A stretch of 64,000 bases of DNA, taken from CAWGCE01 sp964480915 (GTDB lineage: Bacteria; Planctomycetota; Planctomycetia; Pirellulales; Pirellulaceae). The translations under genes were made by a program, and so were the position numbers. Under the pieces are notes generated by a model. The model worked only from the letters and a program-made list of their open reading frames with translations. It searched no databases and had not been told where the DNA came from. Location: positions 1 through 64,000 of the forward strand of contig CAYZRS010000009.1 in NCBI GenBank assembly GCA_964480915.1, read 5' to 3'. Below, piece by piece: positions 61,589 through 64,000 of this stretch. Position 1 is the stretch's first letter. Each line of letters begins with the position of its first letter.

Positions 61589-63394
61589 CTAGGCTAGGAA
61601 ATCATGCTCCATGTCTGTCAGCCTTTGTTGCAGCCGATCCTTCGTTGCTTCTATGTCGCCAGAGTCTTCTGGCCGCTCAGCGGTAAACAGATAGAACTTG
61701 ATTTTTGGTTCCGTGCCGGACGGCCGGACAGCGGCCCAGCCCTTGTCCTCTTCGAGTCTGAAGATGAGCAGGTTGCTTGAGGGGCCGTCGAGTGGCTGCG
61801 ATTCGCCTGCCGAGACGATTGTTTGCCGTAAGTAGTCGCGCGTCTCGACAACCTGCATGCCGCCGATTTCGGTAGGAGGCGACTCGCGAAAATTCTCGAG
61901 TATCTGTTGCATGTTGGCCATCCCTTCGGCGCCCGGCATCACCTTGGAAATGGTTCGCTCCTGGTGGCAGCCGTATTTGGCGTAGCACGCATTGAGCCGA
62001 TCATGCAATGTCTCGCCGTTCGCTTTGGCTTCGTCGGCAATCTCGGCGAGCAGCATCGCGGCGACAGCTCCGTCTTTGTCACGCGCATAAGTTCCGAGCA
62101 AGTAGCCGTGTGCTTCTTCCGTCCCCATGATGAATTTTTCGGGACCCAGTTCATCGACCAGACTGCCAATCCACTTGAACCCGGTCAGACAATCACCGAC
62201 GACGCGAATGCCGAACGACTCGCCGAGTCGATAGTACATGTCGGTCGTGACGAGCGTTTTGATGAGGTAGTGGTCTGGCGTTAGCGTGCCGGCTGCTTGT
62301 CGTTTCGACAGGACGTAATCTGCAATGACGACACCAATCTGATTGCCGGTCAGCGTCGCCCATTCCATTTCGCCCGCTTCGACCGGCGCTGCGCAGCCGA
62401 TGCGATCCGCGTCGGGGTCGCTGGCCAGGATCAGATCGGCTTCGTTGCGCATCGCGTGCATGATGATGGCACTAAACACGGCCGGATTTTCTGGATTGGC
62501 GACGTTGTCAGGGACATTCGGGAAATCGCCGTTCGGTTCGGCATGGCTGGCGTAGATTTCTACATTGCGAAATCCGTCCGCCTTCAGCACCGGGACGATC
62601 GAACTCGTACCAACACCGTGCAAGGGCGAGAACACGATCCTCAAGCTGCGATTGCCTTGATCGGTCGGAAACCCTTGATCGACAACGGCCGAGGTGTAGT
62701 GGACCAGCATCTCGTCTTGGCAAAATTTCACGTCGCCCATTTGTTGAGACGTGGCGAACGATTTGCGGTGAAAGTCGCCGACCTCGTCGAGCCGCTTGGT
62801 GACCGCTTCGTCGTGAGGCGCTCGCAATTGGCCGCCGGTCGACCAGAAGACTTTGGCCGCGTTATCACTGGGCGGATTGTGGCTGGCGGTGACCATGATG
62901 CCGCAAGAGCATTTTTTTTGACGGATGGTCGTGGAGAGCAGGGGGGTCGCCCGCGGACCATCGAGGAAGAAAATCCTGAAGCCGTTGGCGAGCATGATCT
63001 CGGCCGCCAGTTCGGCGAACTCGCGACTCTTGTGACGCGTGTCGTAACCGATCGCGCACGAGTGAGCTCCACTGGGGTTCTTCGACTTGACGTATTCGGC
63101 GACCGCTTGGAACGTCTCTCCCATCGTGCGATCGTTGATCGCGTTGCAGCCGATGGGGTACATCTTCCCGCGGCGTCCGGCCGTGCCGAACGGGATGGTG
63201 GTCCAAAACACCTCTTCGAGGGTTTCCCAGCGCCCGGCGAAGAGGTGCTTGCCGACCTCATCGGCATACTCCACGTAGCGATCGTCGGTGAGCCAAGTAC
63301 GGATGTTGTCGGCGGCTGCGGAGGAAAGATCGCCGGCAGCGACCGCCTGTTCGAGCAGAGGGAGGGCCGAATCGGCCGTTTCTGATGCGTTCAA
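61589..63394 (-). CDS. Phosphohexomutase (phosphoglucomutase/phosphomannomutase)
   Basis: The enzyme shifts phosphate between C1 and C6 of a hexose, supplying sugar 1-phosphates to the pyrophosphorylases seen at 12-15 kb. All four catalytic loops are present: VTASHNPPSDN (active Ser), SDPDADRIG (metal), GTEEAHGYLLG (sugar) and RPSGTEPKIKFY (phosphate). I chose TTG 63394 (601 residues; GAGAG upstream), as the frame from GTG 63454 has no family features. It belongs to the long PGM2-like branch. Confidence 0.92.
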   Translation of the reverse strand: MNASETADSALPLLEQAVAAGDLSSAAADNIRTWLTDDRYVEYADEVGKHLFAGRWETLEEVFWTTIPFGTAGRRGKMYPIGCNAINDRTMGETFQAVAEYVKSKNPSGAHSCAIGYDTRHKSREFAELAAEIMLANGFRIFFLDGPRATPLLSTTIRQKKCSCGIMVTASHNPPSDNAAKVFWSTGGQLRAPHDEAVTKRLDEVGDFHRKSFATSQQMGDVKFCQDEMLVHYTSAVVDQGFPTDQGNRSLRIVFSPLHGVGTSSIVPVLKADGFRNVEIYASHAEPNGDFPNVPDNVANPENPAVFSAIIMHAMRNEADLILASDPDADRIGCAAPVEAGEMEWATLTGNQIGVVIADYVLSKRQAAGTLTPDHYLIKTLVTTDMYYRLGESFGIRVVGDCLTGFKWIGSLVDELGPEKFIMGTEEAHGYLLGTYARDKDGAVAAMLLAEIADEAKANGETLHDRLNACYAKYGCHQERTISKVMPGAEGMANMQQILENFRESPPTEIGGMQVVETRDYLRQTIVSAGESQPLDGPSSNLLIFRLEEDKGWAAVRPSGTEPKIKFYLFTAERPEDSGDIEATKDRLQQRLTDMEHDFLA

Positions 63395-63622
63395 AGGAGC
63401 TCTCGGTAAGTATTCTTTCCATTCGGACCGGCAACGGCACTTTCGCGGGGCCACACTGATTCGGAGAATTCAGAAGGAAACCGCCGTGCGGGTTTGCGCC
63501 TCGTGGCGACAGTATTACGATACCAGATTCTGCTAAGGAACTTAGGCCGCTTGGCGTGCTGTTCATCTTGGGCAACGCAGGCCAGCGATGCGGCTTGGAA
63601 TAAATCGATTAGGAGCTGACAG

Positions 63623-64000
63623 ATGAAGAGTCCGGTACGAGTGGCAATTACAGGGGCGGCGGGAAATATTGGCTACGCATTGGCGTTTCGCATCGCGGCT
63701 GGAAATATGTTGGGGCCAGATCAACCAGTCATCCTCCAGTTGCTTGAGATTCCACCTGCGTTGCCCGCGTTAAAGGGTGTTGTGATGGAACTGAACGACT
63801 GTGCGTTTCCGCTCTTGCAAGGCATTGTCGCGACCGACGATTTGGATACGGCATTCAAAGAGGTGAACTATTCGCTTCTTGTCGGAGCTCGCCCACGCGG
63901 CAAAGGGATGGAACGCAAGGATCTGTTGAGCGCCAATGGCAAGATTTTTGGCCCCCAAGGCAAATCGATGAACGCGGTCGCTTCACGCGACGTGAAGGTG
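63623..64000 (+). CDS. mdh: Malate dehydrogenase, 5-prime part (runs off the window)
   Basis: ATG 63623 with AGGAG 7 bases upstream opens 126 residues without a stop. VRVAITGAAGNIGYALAFRI is the NAD-binding GxxGxxG of the TIGR01759-type malate dehydrogenase. LLEIPPALPALKGVVMELND, LLVGARPRGKGMERKDLL and IFGPQGKSMNAVA follow as in that family. It converts malate and oxaloacetate in the TCA cycle. The catalytic His and C-terminus lie outside. Confidence 0.93.
   Translation, partial: MKSPVRVAITGAAGNIGYALAFRIAAGNMLGPDQPVILQLLEIPPALPALKGVVMELNDCAFPLLQGIVATDDLDTAFKEVNYSLLVGARPRGKGMERKDLLSANGKIFGPQGKSMNAVASRDVKV

Noticed and set aside
62297..63385. 362-codon frame antisense to the phosphohexomutase
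   Set aside because: The opposite strand encodes all four catalytic loops; this frame shows nothing.
1..64000. CRISPR array, prophage or insertion sequence
   Set aside because: No regular spacer-repeat pattern, integrase, transposase or phage structural gene was seen.

Overview
The window reads as chromosomal DNA of a member of the Planctomycetota, most likely a Pirellulales-type bacterium. The evidence is a set of lineage-typical families: DUF1559/PulG-like proteins with an H-x9-DG motif, a DUF1501 gene beside a DUF1549/DUF1553 gene, an ECF sigma factor next to a membrane-anchored Hanks-type kinase, PEP-CTERM secreted proteins with dockerin-like repeats, a very long SecA and a Lys/Ala-only histone-like protein. 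A Kdo transferase gene points to a Gram-negative LPS-type envelope.

Layout. 1-3.4 kb holds two lamin-tail-type PEP-CTERM proteins flanking a DUF1559 protein. 3.5-15.5 kb is mainly housekeeping: a PhnP-like metallo-hydrolase, secA, a Kdo transferase, metK, a membrane protein, a UDP-sugar pyrophosphorylase, a mannose-1-phosphate guanylyltransferase and yqgF. 15.5-23.8 kb holds a PEP-CTERM trypsin, two tandem HtrA-like proteins (one apparently catalytically dead with a nested PDZ), an SDR protein, a second metallo-hydrolase, small envelope proteins and an M20 peptidase. 24.0-39.3 kb is a complete 14-gene complex I operon, nuoA to nuoN, followed by a PAS/AAA/Fis regulator, a small unknown protein and an Mrp-type Fe-S carrier. 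42.3-48.3 kb holds the Lys-rich protein, a small membrane protein, a tRNA-Arg(TCT), a large PEP-CTERM protein with two aspartic-protease motifs and a Ser/Thr kinase. 48.6-58.8 kb holds ComEC, a second kinase with its sigma factor, and an EF-hand lipoprotein/DUF1501/DUF1549 cluster. 59-64 kb holds a GlsB-like membrane protein, upp, a DUF1559 gene read through two UGA codons, a phosphohexomutase and the start of mdh.

The most notable observation is at 60374-61369. A DUF1559 gene is interrupted by two in-frame UGA codons separated by one glycine codon. Just downstream lies an 8-bp stem with a GGUC tetraloop, at the distance expected of a bacterial SECIS element. The C-terminal H-x9-DG motif lies beyond the stops in the same frame. 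This makes a Sec-Gly-Sec selenoprotein a serious alternative to a pseudogene.

Other points of interest are a PDZ domain inserted inside a trypsin fold that has lost its catalytic His and Ser, a yqgF gene with no standard start codon, four repeats that expand the SecA scaffold domain, a shared two-dockerin plus PEP-CTERM tail on three unlinked proteins, and a palindrome just upstream of nuoA.
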